Below are positions 1 through 8,268 of a stretch of DNA of 9,105 nucleotides, piece after piece. Below the pieces are notes generated by a model. The model saw only the letters and a list, made by a program, of their open reading frames with translations. It was not told the origin of the DNA and searched no databases. The stretch covers positions 1 to 9,105 of the forward strand of contig CAYFPB010000057.1 in the NCBI GenBank assembly GCA_964344895.1, given 5' to 3'. Each line of letters starts with the position of its first letter. Position 1 is the first letter of the stretch. This DNA is from UBA6164 sp964344895 (lineage in GTDB: Bacteria > Patescibacteriota > Gracilibacteria > BD1-5 > UBA6164). Made by a program: the position numbers and the translations under genes.

Positions 1-67
1 GTTACTTTTGTGTTTTTTTGTGTAAAATTTTCACGTTAGGAAGAAAAGAGCCTCCAAAAGCAATTTT

Positions 68-96
68 TTGTATTTTTTAAATAAATGTGCTAAAAT
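68..96 (+). promoter_or_regulatory. Putative extended -10 promoter for the 918-residue protein gene
   Basis: A -10-like TAAAAT at 91-96 is directly preceded by TGC (88-90), giving an extended -10 element. A weak -35-like TTGTAT lies at 68-73, with a 17-nt spacer. The predicted transcript would start near 103 and leave a leader of about 22 nt before the ATG at 125. The leader holds no Shine-Dalgarno-like purine run. In DNA this AT-rich such matches occur by chance. The rest of 1-67 shows no gene I can support. Confidence 0.4.
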
Positions 97-124
97 AATA
101 AAAGTTATATTATTATTATACACT

Positions 125-2881
125 ATGACTGAAGTTTTTGAATCTCAAAATGCATCACCTGATAAAAATATGGAAACTATAGATCTATTAGATAAAGCTA
201 ATAGTATTTTAAATAGTGTTGAAAATAAAGAGCTTAGAAAAAAATTTGAATGACAATACAATAAAATCAGAGAAACTGTAATAAATGCATTTTTTGATGG
301 TCAAGAACAAACAATCAATAGTCTAGATGATTTAAAACTAAGCTTAGATATTTGAGAAGAGTGAGAGATAGATAATGAAGAATATTTAGATATTGAAAAA
401 GCTGTTAATTTATTTAGTGCTGATGTTACAAAAAGTAAAACTATAGATACTTTTGAAGAAAATAAGGAAGCTTTTATAAATGAGGCTAATAGTAAAGATT
501 TAATGACAGGACTAGAATGACAACAAACTATAAACAGTATTTTACAAAACTCTACTTTATTTATTGAAGAACTTGAGGATTTAAGAAAAGATAATAATTG
601 AGAGCTTACTACTGTTCAAGAGGATATGTTAAGTGCTTTAAAAGATTATGATAAAGAAAAAATCTATATACTAAAAGATGAGTATAAAAAACTTCAAGAA
701 TTAATGGATCAAGATATTACAGGACTAAAACCTGAGTTTTTTAAAGATAATCCAGAGTATATTTACTTAATCAAAGATGAAGCAAGGCTTAAAGAAATAA
801 TAAAAAGTAATAATACTATACTTATTTTTAAACTTATTAACCCTCAAATAATTAAAAATAATCCAGATATTATTTTTGAATCAAGACTACTTTTTGATGA
901 TATAAAAAATCTAGATAGTAATTTTGTAAAAAATAATATTGAAGAATTTATAATAAAATTTGATTATTTAAAAGATATATTAATATTAAAATCAAATGAA
1001 TACTGAGTTTCAAAAAATGAGTTAAGAGATATAATACATAAAAACAATATTAAAACATCTATAACAATAGATAATTTTTTAAGCCCTAACTCTATAAATT
1101 TATCTAATTTTTGAGAGGCTTATAAAGATATTATGAATTGAAATATAAATGATCAAAACAGAGATATAATTAATAAATATTTACTGCAAAACCTAAAAAG
1201 TGATAACAATATAAATATTGAAATAAACAATGATAGTAAAAATTTAGAAACAATGGTTATAGACTTAATTGGTAAATGACTTTTAGACTGAAAAACAGAT
1301 TTAATTTATGCTCAAAAAACAATAGGGATATCAAAAGCACTTATAGAAAAATCATCTAACCTTATTCACTTCATCCCTAAAGAACATATGCAAGACAAAG
1401 AAATATTAAGTGTTTATATTGAACAGCTAGATAATTCTGAATACATTTTTAATGAGATAGCCAACCTAGATATCCCTGATTTAGATACTCTATTATTTAT
1501 ATATTCAAAAGTTAAACAAAAAGAAAATGTCCAATTAAAACAATTTTTCATTCACCCTATTATCAAAACAAAAATCCAAAACTTATTAAGTGCAGAAAGT
1601 GTAGAGCTAAAAGAATGATTCTCAAATCAAAAAGATAAAGAACTTTTTACAGAGATAATTAATGAGCTTAATGGTATAAAAACAAGTATTGAAGAATATA
1701 ATAAACAATTTAAAACAGATATAAAGTTTTCTAAAGAAGAAAATGATAAGTTTATTGAAAGTTTAGATTGACTTGATTTAAATGAAAAAAATATAAAAAA
1801 TATAAATAATTTTTTATCTTCATGAGAAATATTAATCTTATGAGAAGTATTTGATAATTTAGATATTGAAAATATAAATTTAATATTAGAAATTAGAAAT
1901 AAAATATTAGATAGAAGAACAAAAGAAAAATCTAAAGAAGTAAAAGGTACAAAATGGGACAATTCTGAATGACATTTATCAGAAGAAAAATTAGTTAGTG
2001 ATTTTAAGGAATATAGGAAAAAACAAAAAGAATGAATAAATAATGATATTATTATTAATGAGTTTTTGATTGATAGTAAGCTAAATTCTAATTCTGAAGA
2101 ATATAAAAAAATTACAGATATATTAAAAGATATATTAGAAAAAGAACAAAACTCAACAATTATAAAAAGTGATAAAGCTAAAGATATTTTCAGAAAAGTA
2201 GTTAAATGAGAAATTAGCCAAGAAGAATTTAACAAGGTAATTTTTGAAGAAACTATAAGAATTGAAAAGGAAGAAAAAGAAGAGCAAGCAAAACAAGAAG
2301 AAAAAACTAATACAAATGATATAAATTCTAGTTTTGAAGTAAATGATTCTAAGAATGATTATTGGTTAAACACTCTTTGAGACAAACCAGAGCTATTATG
2401 AAATAACTGAGAAAAAATTGAGATAACAGCAGAGGAGGCTCAGATAGTTAAAAACAATCCTGAAGCGATAAAAAACTTGGTTGATTTCCATAACTTCTTC
2501 AAAGAACTAAACCTAGAATCAGTTTGGAAATATAGAAAAGAATTAGCAATAACTATAGGTAGTGTAAACATAGACTTCAATGATGGAAACTCTATAAGTA
2601 AGGCTGAGCTATTAAGCTTTTGAAATAAACTACTTAAAGCAATTAACTGATTAATGGATGATGATGAAAACCTAAAAGATAAACCAAGATTATATGAAGC
2701 TAGTACCCTATCAGCTTTAGAAAGTGAATTTAGAAAATTCTCTGGTGCTTGATCTATGTTAAGTGATAATGCTACTAGTAATATAGAATGAGAAGATAAG
2801 TTTGCTGCAACTCTGAGACAGTTCTGAGTGATTGGTTGAGCTTATTTTAAGACTAATTTATTAAGAGAAAAAATGAAATAA
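125..2881 (+). CDS. Large charged hypothetical protein (918 aa), UGA read as Gly
   Basis: I do not recognise this protein and assign no function. It is one continuous frame from ATG 125 to TAA 2881 if UGA is glycine; about 26 in-frame UGAs occur, while its few tryptophans are TGG (for example KWDNSE, DYWLN, ESVWKYR). There is no signal peptide or membrane segment, so it is probably cytoplasmic. Composition is rich in Lys, Glu, Asn, Ile and Leu and looks mostly helical. Residues about 205-290 carry repeated helix motifs around NNP (FKDNPEYI, IIKNNPDII, FVKNNIEEF), and the motif recurs near residue 777 (IVKNNPEAI). A Lys/Glu-rich low-complexity linker at about 710-740 separates the helical body from a C-terminal domain of about 150 residues. 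That domain contains a degenerate EF-hand-like loop (817-828) and ends in a glycine-rich stretch (FGVIGGAYF). TTG 68 is an in-frame alternative start, but it lies in the predicted -35 element, so ATG 125 is preferred. The gene stands alone and is followed by a strong palindrome. Confidence 0.85.
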
Positions 2882-2919
2882 AAAATCAGAAAATTTTAAA
2901 ATTTTCTGATTTTTTATTT
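2876..2919. terminator. Long perfect palindrome, likely bidirectional terminator
   Basis: A 44-nt perfect palindrome (22-nt arms, no spacer) overlaps the stop codon of the + strand gene. Its core is AATCAGAAAATTTT followed by its exact complement. The outer bases are A-rich on the left and T-rich on the right, so a U-tract follows the hairpin in transcripts from either direction. Pairing is mostly A-U with only two G-C pairs per arm, so the hairpin is weak for its length. It lies between two convergent transcription units, as expected for a shared terminator. Confidence 0.8.
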
Positions 2920-3033
2920 ATAATGAACTCAAATATAATTTAACATTTTTGATGCACCATTTAATAATTCTATCATAGCATCTCTATCTTTTTTAACTTC
3001 AATTTTATAGAAACAATTTATAGTAAAATTATA
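2914..3033 (-). other. In-phase open frame after the ProRS-1 stop codon
   Basis: Past the TAA of ProRS-1 (3034-3036) the same reading frame stays open for 39 codons to a TAA at 2914-2916, inside the terminator palindrome. The translation is protein-like: YNFTINCFYKIEVKKDRDAM, then IELLNGASKMLNYIGVHYK. It includes one UGA (Gly). An ATG inside it (MIELLNG) would give only 20 residues. Type-3 ProRS enzymes normally end where ProRS-1 ends (AKSY), so this is not needed for that enzyme. It could be chance, a remnant of a former downstream gene, or a small peptide. This otherwise gene-free stretch shows nothing else. Confidence 0.3.
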
Positions 3034-4485
3034 TTAGTAACTTTTAGCAAAAATAACTTTTGTATTTGTACTTTCTCAACAACAGATACACTTTCAAGAT
3101 GATAACTCTTGATTAAAAGGGATATTACGTGTTGTAGCTCAAGTTTCATTTTTTATTTTTTCTTCACATATATTTGATTCACACCAATAAGCATAAGTAA
3201 ATCACTTTTTTACTTTTTTCTTTAGATCATTATAATTATTTACTTCAAATGTATTATTATTTAAATAATTAGTTGCATTATTTAATAATAAATTTTGTGT
3301 TTCTTTTAATAATGTTTGAATTTCAGAATCAATATTAGAATCTAAAATAACAGTAATTTTTTCTCATGTTAACCTTTTAGCAATCATAATACTATTATTT
3401 TTCATATCTCTTTTTCATACTTCTATTCTTAAAGGAACTCATTTTTTTTCCCACTCATATGACTTTTCTCAAAAGGATTTATTATCTCTATCATCAACTT
3501 TAATTCTTAAAGAGTTATTTAATTTATTTGAAAAATTATTAATATATTCTAATACTTCATTTTTATCATTATTATTTTTACTATTAAAAATAGGAATTAT
3601 TACAACTTGAATAGGAGCTATAGATGGTGGTAGATTTAATCATTTATTATCACTATGAACCATAATAATTCATCATATCATTCTTGTTGAAACTCAAAAA
3701 CTGGTTTGATATGCATATTCCTGCTTTCAATTACTGTCAGTAAATTTTATATCAAAAGCTTTAGAAAAATTTTGTCAGAAAAAATGTGAAGTCCCCATTT
3801 GAAGAGCTTTTCAATCTTTCATCATTCATTCAACACTATATGTTTCTTGAGCTCAAGCAAATTTTTCTTTTTCAGATTTTTTTCACTTAATTGTTGGTAT
3901 ACAAAGAGTATTTTTCATAAAATCATTATATACATTAATCATAGTATATGCATGATCTTTTGCTTCTTCTTCTGTAGTATGAACTGTATGTCCTTCTTGC
4001 CATAAAAATTCTGTTGTTCTTATAAATGGACGAGCTCTTTTCTCCCACCTTACAACATTTGCCCACTGATTTATTAATAAAGGTAAATCTTTCCAAGAGT
4101 TTACCCATTTTGAAAAAGTTGAATACATTATTGTTTCTGATGTTGGTCTAATAACAATATTCTCTTCTAATTTTTTTCCTCATCAATGTGTAACTATTGC
4201 ACATTCAGGTGCAAATCATTCAACATGATCCTTCTCTTTATTTAGATAATCTTCTGGTATTAATAATGGAAAATAACAATTTTCATGTCATTTTTCTTTT
4301 AATTTATTATCTAAAATATTTTGTATATTTTCCCATATAGAGTATCAATAAGGTTTAATTATATAACATCACTTTGTCGGTCAATCATCAACTAAATCTG
4401 CATATTGAAGCAAATCTAAGTACCATTGACTATAATTCTCCTCCATATTAGTTATTCAAGATTGAAGATTTCTAGATTTATTCAT
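3034..4485 (-). CDS. proS: Prolyl-tRNA synthetase, archaeal/eukaryal type with C-terminal Zn domain (ProRS-1)
   Basis: Charges tRNA-Pro with proline in the cytoplasm (class II aminoacyl-tRNA synthetase). All expected parts of the 483-residue protein are present: N-terminal KPYGYSIWE, RPTSE at 113-117, motif 2 starting RWEKR at 147 and running to WQEGHT at 162-167, the proline-pocket segments KFAGA (208-212) and GTSH (231-234), and motif 3 (TSFGVSTRMIGG, 261-272). The anticodon-binding domain carries VDDRD and PLRIEVGKRD. The C-terminal zinc-binding domain has Cys435, Cys440, Cys466 and Cys469, and the protein ends in the typical Tyr (AKSY). Length and architecture match the type-3 ProRS family. 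UGA encodes conserved glycines here, but the Gly of WQEGHT is GGA. ATG 4485 was chosen as the first start after a consensus promoter; Met14 (ATGGAGGAG) is a weaker alternative. No Shine-Dalgarno is visible. The gene lies 147 bp downstream of the PPTase on the same strand but has its own promoter. Probably the housekeeping enzyme. Confidence 0.96.
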
Positions 4486-4537
4486 AATATTTTTTAATTA
4501 TTAATATTTGATATTTAAATCAATATAAGTATTTATT

Positions 4538-4565
4538 ATTATAAATAATAACAAATATTTGTCAA
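4538..4565 (-). promoter_or_regulatory. Consensus sigma70-type promoter for ProRS-1
   Basis: On the - strand, TTGACA (complement of 4560-4565) and TATAAT (complement of 4538-4543) are separated by 16 nt. Both hexamers match the consensus exactly. Transcription would start near 4531, giving a leader of about 46 nt before ATG 4485. The spacer and -10 overlap an 8-bp inverted repeat (4533-4551, TTATTATT/AATAATAA) and a CAAATATTTG palindrome (4552-4561). The remaining 4566-4632, after the PPTase stop, shows no clear hairpin terminator. Confidence 0.75.
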
Positions 4566-4632
4566 GCTTTTTTATCTTTTTGTTTCTTAATAATTACTAT
4601 TTTGCAATCCCTCTATTTTTTATAACAATAAT

Positions 4633-5442
4633 TTATATGTTAATTTTTATAATATTTTTAGTTTTATAAATATTAGAAATATTAATATTATCATTTGATC
4701 AAAATAAATGAATATTTATATTATATATATCAAAAAAATTTTTTAAATAAAATACTAAGGAAATATGATATTTTTCATTATACAAAAAATTTAATATTGA
4801 TAAATTATTACTATTTAAATTAAATTCATTTAAATTATTTATAGTAGTATACAAATAATTATATTTTCAATAAAAAATTAAAATATTTTTAAAATCCATA
4901 GCTAATCATAACCCTATAGCTTTAGCAAAAGATTCTTTTATTGTCCAAATATTTAAAAAATCATTTAAAGTATTATTATGATATTTCTTTTCTTTTTCAT
5001 GTAATATTTCATTATTTAAGTTTATTATCTCTTTTTTACTAATATATTTTTTATACTCTACATCTATTCATAACTTTTTTACATTTATTCAAATGGCACA
5101 TATTATAATATTATTACTATAAGATATGGATACATTTGTTTTTTTTATATCTTTATTATTAATATAAAGACTTCAATTAGACATTCTATTTATTATAATA
5201 TTTTTAATATTAATATTAAAAATTTTTGATAAACAGTATTTTAACATATATCTTGAATATACATATTTGTAAAAAGACTTGTAATTTTTTTTATTATTTA
5301 ATTCAATTAATTCTTCTTTACTAAGTATTTTTAAAAGTTTATTGATATTAATATTTGATTTTTTATTAATATTTGATATAAATATATTAATTATTGGTTT
5401 TTTCATGTATATAATATAAAAATGTAATTTATACATGTTCAT
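4633..5442 (-). CDS. Sfp-type 4'-phosphopantetheinyl transferase
   Basis: Transfers the phosphopantetheine arm of coenzyme A to a serine of a carrier protein, using Mg2+. The 269-residue length and motif order fit the Sfp/AcpT family rather than the short AcpS type. The N-terminus (MYKLHFYIIYMKKP) resembles that of Sfp. Motif P1 is NVSISYSNN (103-111), where the usual His of the SHS core is Tyr108. Motif P2 is LGIDVE, with the metal-binding acids Asp127 and Glu129. Motif P3 is WTIKESFAKAIGLGL (166-180), with Glu170 and Lys174 at the catalytic positions. UGA supplies the Gly of GID and a Gly of GLGL. The protein is extremely rich in Asn, Ile and Lys. ATG 5442 or ATG 5436 both fit the family N-terminus; an internal ATG at 5406 would remove the first strand. 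The gene is divergent from ProRS-2 and upstream of ProRS-1. No carrier protein lies in the window, so the substrate is unknown. Confidence 0.88.
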
Positions 5443-5520
5443 AATACAATAAAAAAAATATATTGCAATAAATTCCCTTGCATTATATTTAAATAAGCCT
5501 TATCTGATAAATAATAATTT
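5443..5520. promoter_or_regulatory. Divergent intergenic control region, PPTase / ProRS-2
   Basis: This 78-bp gap must hold the 5' control signals of both divergent genes. The PPTase promoter is the clearer one (separate entry). For ProRS-2 the best candidate is TTGCAA (5463-5468), a short 15-nt spacer and TATATT (5484-5489), which overlaps the opposing -10. A TGCAA/TTGCA inverted repeat (5464-5468, 5478-5482) and an ATAAG-C-CTTAT palindrome (5493-5503) could be operator half-sites. No Shine-Dalgarno is seen before ATG 5521. Confidence 0.45.
5482..5510 (-). promoter_or_regulatory. Putative promoter for the PPTase gene
   Basis: On the - strand, TTATCA (complement of 5505-5510; 4 of 6 matches to TTGACA) is followed after exactly 17 nt by a perfect TATAAT (complement of 5482-5487). 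The predicted transcript start is near 5475, giving a leader of about 33 nt to ATG 5442. The palindrome at 5493-5503 sits in the spacer, where a bound regulator would block RNA polymerase. Confidence 0.55.
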
Positions 5521-7017
5521 ATGAATAATAATAATAATTCTAAAATAAAAATAACCCCTAAAGAAGATAGTTTTTCAGATTGGTACTTAGATGTTGCTAA
5601 ACAATGAGAACTATTTGAATACTCTTCAACTCCTTGATCTATAATATTTTTACCAAAATCTGTTGAAATCTGGGAAAAAGTAAAAATCATACTTAATTCT
5701 TCATTATGAAAATTAGGTGTGAGAAATATATATTTACCAACACTTATTCCAATGTCTTTCTTTGAAAAAGAAAAAGAACATATTGAATGATTTGCACCTG
5801 AATTAGCAATTATTACACATTGATGAGGAAAAGAACTTGAAGAAAAATTAGCTTTTCGTCCAACATCTGAAACAGTTTTTTGTGAATTTTTTAAAAATCA
5901 ATTACAAAGCTATAAGGACCTACCTCTATTATATAATCAATGGGCAAATGTTATAAGATGGGAAAAACGTACTCGTCCCTTTTTACGTACAGCTGAATTT
6001 CATTGGCAAGAATGACATACAATACATCAAACAAGGGATGAAGCAAAGATTTTTGCAGAAAAAATTATAAAAGAATTATATATAAAGACTTTTAATGATT
6101 ATTTTGCTATAGAATGAATCTACTGAGAAAAGTGTGAAAGTGAAAAATTTGCTTGAGCAGATACTACTTTTACTTTTGAACCAATGATGAAAAACTGATG
6201 GGCCTTACAAATATGTACCTCACATCTATTAAATCAATGATTTATGAAACAATTTAATGTATCATATTTAAATAAAGAATGAAAAGAAGATTATCCATTT
6301 TATACTTCGTGGTGAATGTCAACTCGTTCAATTGGTTGACTTATTCTAAGTCACTCTGATAATAAATGATTAATTATTCCCCCAAAACTATCTGAGTATA
6401 AAACTGTTATTCTACCAATATATAGAAACAAAGAAAGTATAGAAGATATAAATAAAATAGTTTACAATATTTGAAAAGAAATATTATGAGATTTTACTAA
6501 AGTTCCTATAAAGTGACAATCCTTTATTGCATTAATTTGAAAGGACCAAAAAATCTTACTAGACCTAAGTGACTCTAGATTCTGAGAAAAAATAAATAAT
6601 TTTGAACGTTCATGATATCCAATAGCAATTACAGTATGATTAAAAGAAATTGAAGAAGGAGCATATACAATTATATCAAGAATAACTTGAGAAAAGATTA
6701 AATCTAGTATTAATAATATAAATCATAATATAGATAATTTACTAACTGAATGACAAAAAACCTTATTATCTAATAATAGAAAACAACTAATAAAAAATAC
6801 AGTTGCATGTTATTGTATGGAAGATATATGAAAAGCTATTAAAACATGAAAATTTGCAATATATGAATGGGATAAAAATAAAGAGTTTGAGAGAGAAATA
6901 AAAGAAAAATTTAAAGCTACAATTAGATGTATACCTAGTTCAAATCAGTTTACAGATGATATTTTAAAAATAAAAGATTCTAACAATGTTGCGATAATTA
7001 TAGCAAGAGCATTTTAA
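5521..7017 (+). CDS. Diverged prolyl-tRNA synthetase paralogue (ProRS-2), Zn cysteines lost
   Basis: A 498-residue homologue of ProRS-1 over its full length. The catalytic core is intact: RPTSE (114-118), motif 2 from RWEKR (146) to HWQEGHT (161-167), KFAGA (209-213), TSH (233-235) and motif 3 (TSWGMSTRSIGG, 262-273). Proline activation is therefore plausible. Differences from ProRS-1 are concentrated in tRNA-facing parts. VDDRD has become LDLSD, PLRIEVGKRD has become PIAITVGLKE, and the four zinc cysteines are absent at the aligned positions; the nearby cysteines (Cys430, Cys432, Cys470) do not reproduce the pattern. The C-terminus is ARAF instead of a terminal Tyr. Around the pocket, QMGTSHFFGQNF reads QICTSHLLNQGF. 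The Gly of WQEGHT is TGA here and GGA in ProRS-1, which gives the UGA=Gly assignment. Start ATG 5521 precedes an Asn-rich N-terminus. The gene diverges from the PPTase and converges on the thiolase. It could be a spare or resistant ProRS, a synthetase for another tRNA, or a non-tRNA amino-acid ligase; the sequence does not decide. Confidence 0.9.
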
Positions 7018-7023
7018 TAAACA

Positions 7024-8265
7024 TTATCATTGTTTAAAGATAATAACTGATGCAATAACATCATTTCATCACATATTTATACTTATTCAATAAGGTTTAT
7101 TTTTATCTAATTTTATTTGATTTTTATTAGCTTTTTTAGTTAATTGATTTAGTATAGTTACTACTTGACGTATTCAAGTTGCTCATACAGGATGTCACCA
7201 TCATATTAATCATCAACTAGTATTTATAGGTAAGTATCACTTTTTATTTATACAATTATTTATTATATAATCAGCTCACTTCCCTTTTTCAGCTAATCAT
7301 ATTGCTTCAATAATTAGAATTGCTGTTATAGTAAAACAATCATGTAATTCAATAATTCATAGCTGATTGATATTAATATTTGCTTCATTTAATGCTTTAT
7401 TAATTGCATATTTTAAATTACTTAACTCTGTTAAGTCCTTTGGATCTTTTGTTATATCTACCACTGAGTGAACAAAACTTATTACTTCTAGAGTTTCTTT
7501 TTTATCAATATTCATTTTTATAAGTCATTTTTCTGAACTAATAATAATTCCAGCTCATCAACTTGAAATTTTAGAGCAATCTAATATACTTAGATTTTCT
7601 AAAAAATTTGATGAGTTTTTTTTCTGTTTAATATATTCAGAATCAAGATCATTAATAGAGTTATGGTATTCTTGTGCTGTAGGATCAAGTTTTGAATTTA
7701 TAATACAATTTTTATACCATTTTTTCATTGCTTGATATGTTTTTTGTTTTCAATATTTTTCAATATATGCCTTTGCTCTTTGATTAAATAAATTTGGAAA
7801 ATGATATGCATGTCATTTTTGTCTTTTTTTAATCCGATCAGCTCAAGCTAAAAAGTCAGCTCAATATACAGCTTTATAAGTATGTTGTACTTCTACTCAT
7901 ATTATTTGAATTATATCAGCAATATCAGCAAGTATATTTTTTATACCACATTGTAATGCTACTCATCAAGAACTACAAGCTGCTTCTACACTTGTAACAG
8001 GTTTATGTTCTAGTTTTTTGTCTATTAATGGTATAAAACCAGATAAATTTGACTGATTATTATATTTGCTCGATAAAAAATTACTTATTATACTTTCATC
8101 TATATTCTCTACTCAACCAATTTTTTTATTTAAATTATTTCAAATATCTTTTATATAATTTTCTAAATTATTTTCATTGTTTAAAAAAGGAAAGTCTTTA
8201 CTTCAAACTCAATATGAATTAGTTGTATAACCAGCTAACATATATATTTTTTTTCTTGGTATCAT
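7024..8265 (-). CDS. SCP2-type thiolase (acyl-CoA C-acyltransferase family)
   Basis: Catalyses thiolytic cleavage of 3-ketoacyl-CoA or the reverse Claisen condensation of acyl-CoA units. The 413-residue length is right for a thiolase. The nucleophile is Cys97 in VEAACSSGG. HDCF (His308-Phe311) stands where classical thiolases have NEAF, and the catalytic His358 lies in SGGLIGWGHPVGATG (350-364). The C-terminus has NMGGND in place of the classical CxG cysteine loop. The HDCF motif and missing CxG are the signature of the SCP2/SCPx and archaeal branch, in which the HDCF cysteine is thought to replace the CxG cysteine. Many of these glycines are UGA. There is no signal peptide, so it is cytoplasmic. 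It starts 3 bp after the stop of the 3-hydroxyacyl-CoA dehydrogenase gene, so the two are surely cotranscribed, and ends 6 bp from the convergent ProRS-2. Direction (degradation or synthesis) cannot be told. Archaeal acetoacetyl-CoA thiolases often work with HMG-CoA synthase and a DUF35 protein; neither is seen here. Confidence 0.9.
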
Positions 8266-8268
8266 AAT

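Noticed and set aside
1..67. Possible upstream gene end or terminator (GTG-AAAATTTT-CAC-like dyad, CTTTTG/CAAAAG repeat)
   Set aside because: The dyads are short or imperfect, and no frame in this edge segment gives recognisable protein.
626..1618. Separate small genes at 626-1006 and 1388-1618
   Set aside because: They lie in the same phase as the 125-2881 gene and are only pieces between UGA codons, which are sense here.
1627..2235. Antisense 202-residue open frame on the - strand
   Set aside because: Low-complexity Ser/Phe/Leu/Ile product opposite the large coding gene; a compositional shadow.
125..2881. UGA as tryptophan (Mycoplasma-type code 4)
   Set aside because: Conserved tryptophans are TGG, and UGA falls on invariant glycines of four families, including a GGA/TGA pair at the same aligned site in the two ProRS genes.
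3799..4005. Short + strand open frame inside ProRS-1
   Set aside because: It lies opposite conserved ProRS coding sequence and encodes Phe/Cys/Ser-rich sequence with no family resemblance.
5439..5690. Short - strand open frame spanning the start of ProRS-2
   Set aside because: It overlaps the divergent control region and the conserved N-terminus of ProRS-2 on the opposite strand; its product is not family-like.
5521..7017. ProRS-2 as a pseudogene
   Set aside because: The frame is uninterrupted over 498 codons and all catalytic motifs are conserved, so it is under selection even though its tRNA-facing parts have changed.
7009..7053. Hairpin between the convergent ends of ProRS-2 and the thiolase
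   Set aside because: Only a 6-bp ATTATC/GATAAT stem with a 10-nt loop and no T-tract; too weak in this composition to call a terminator.
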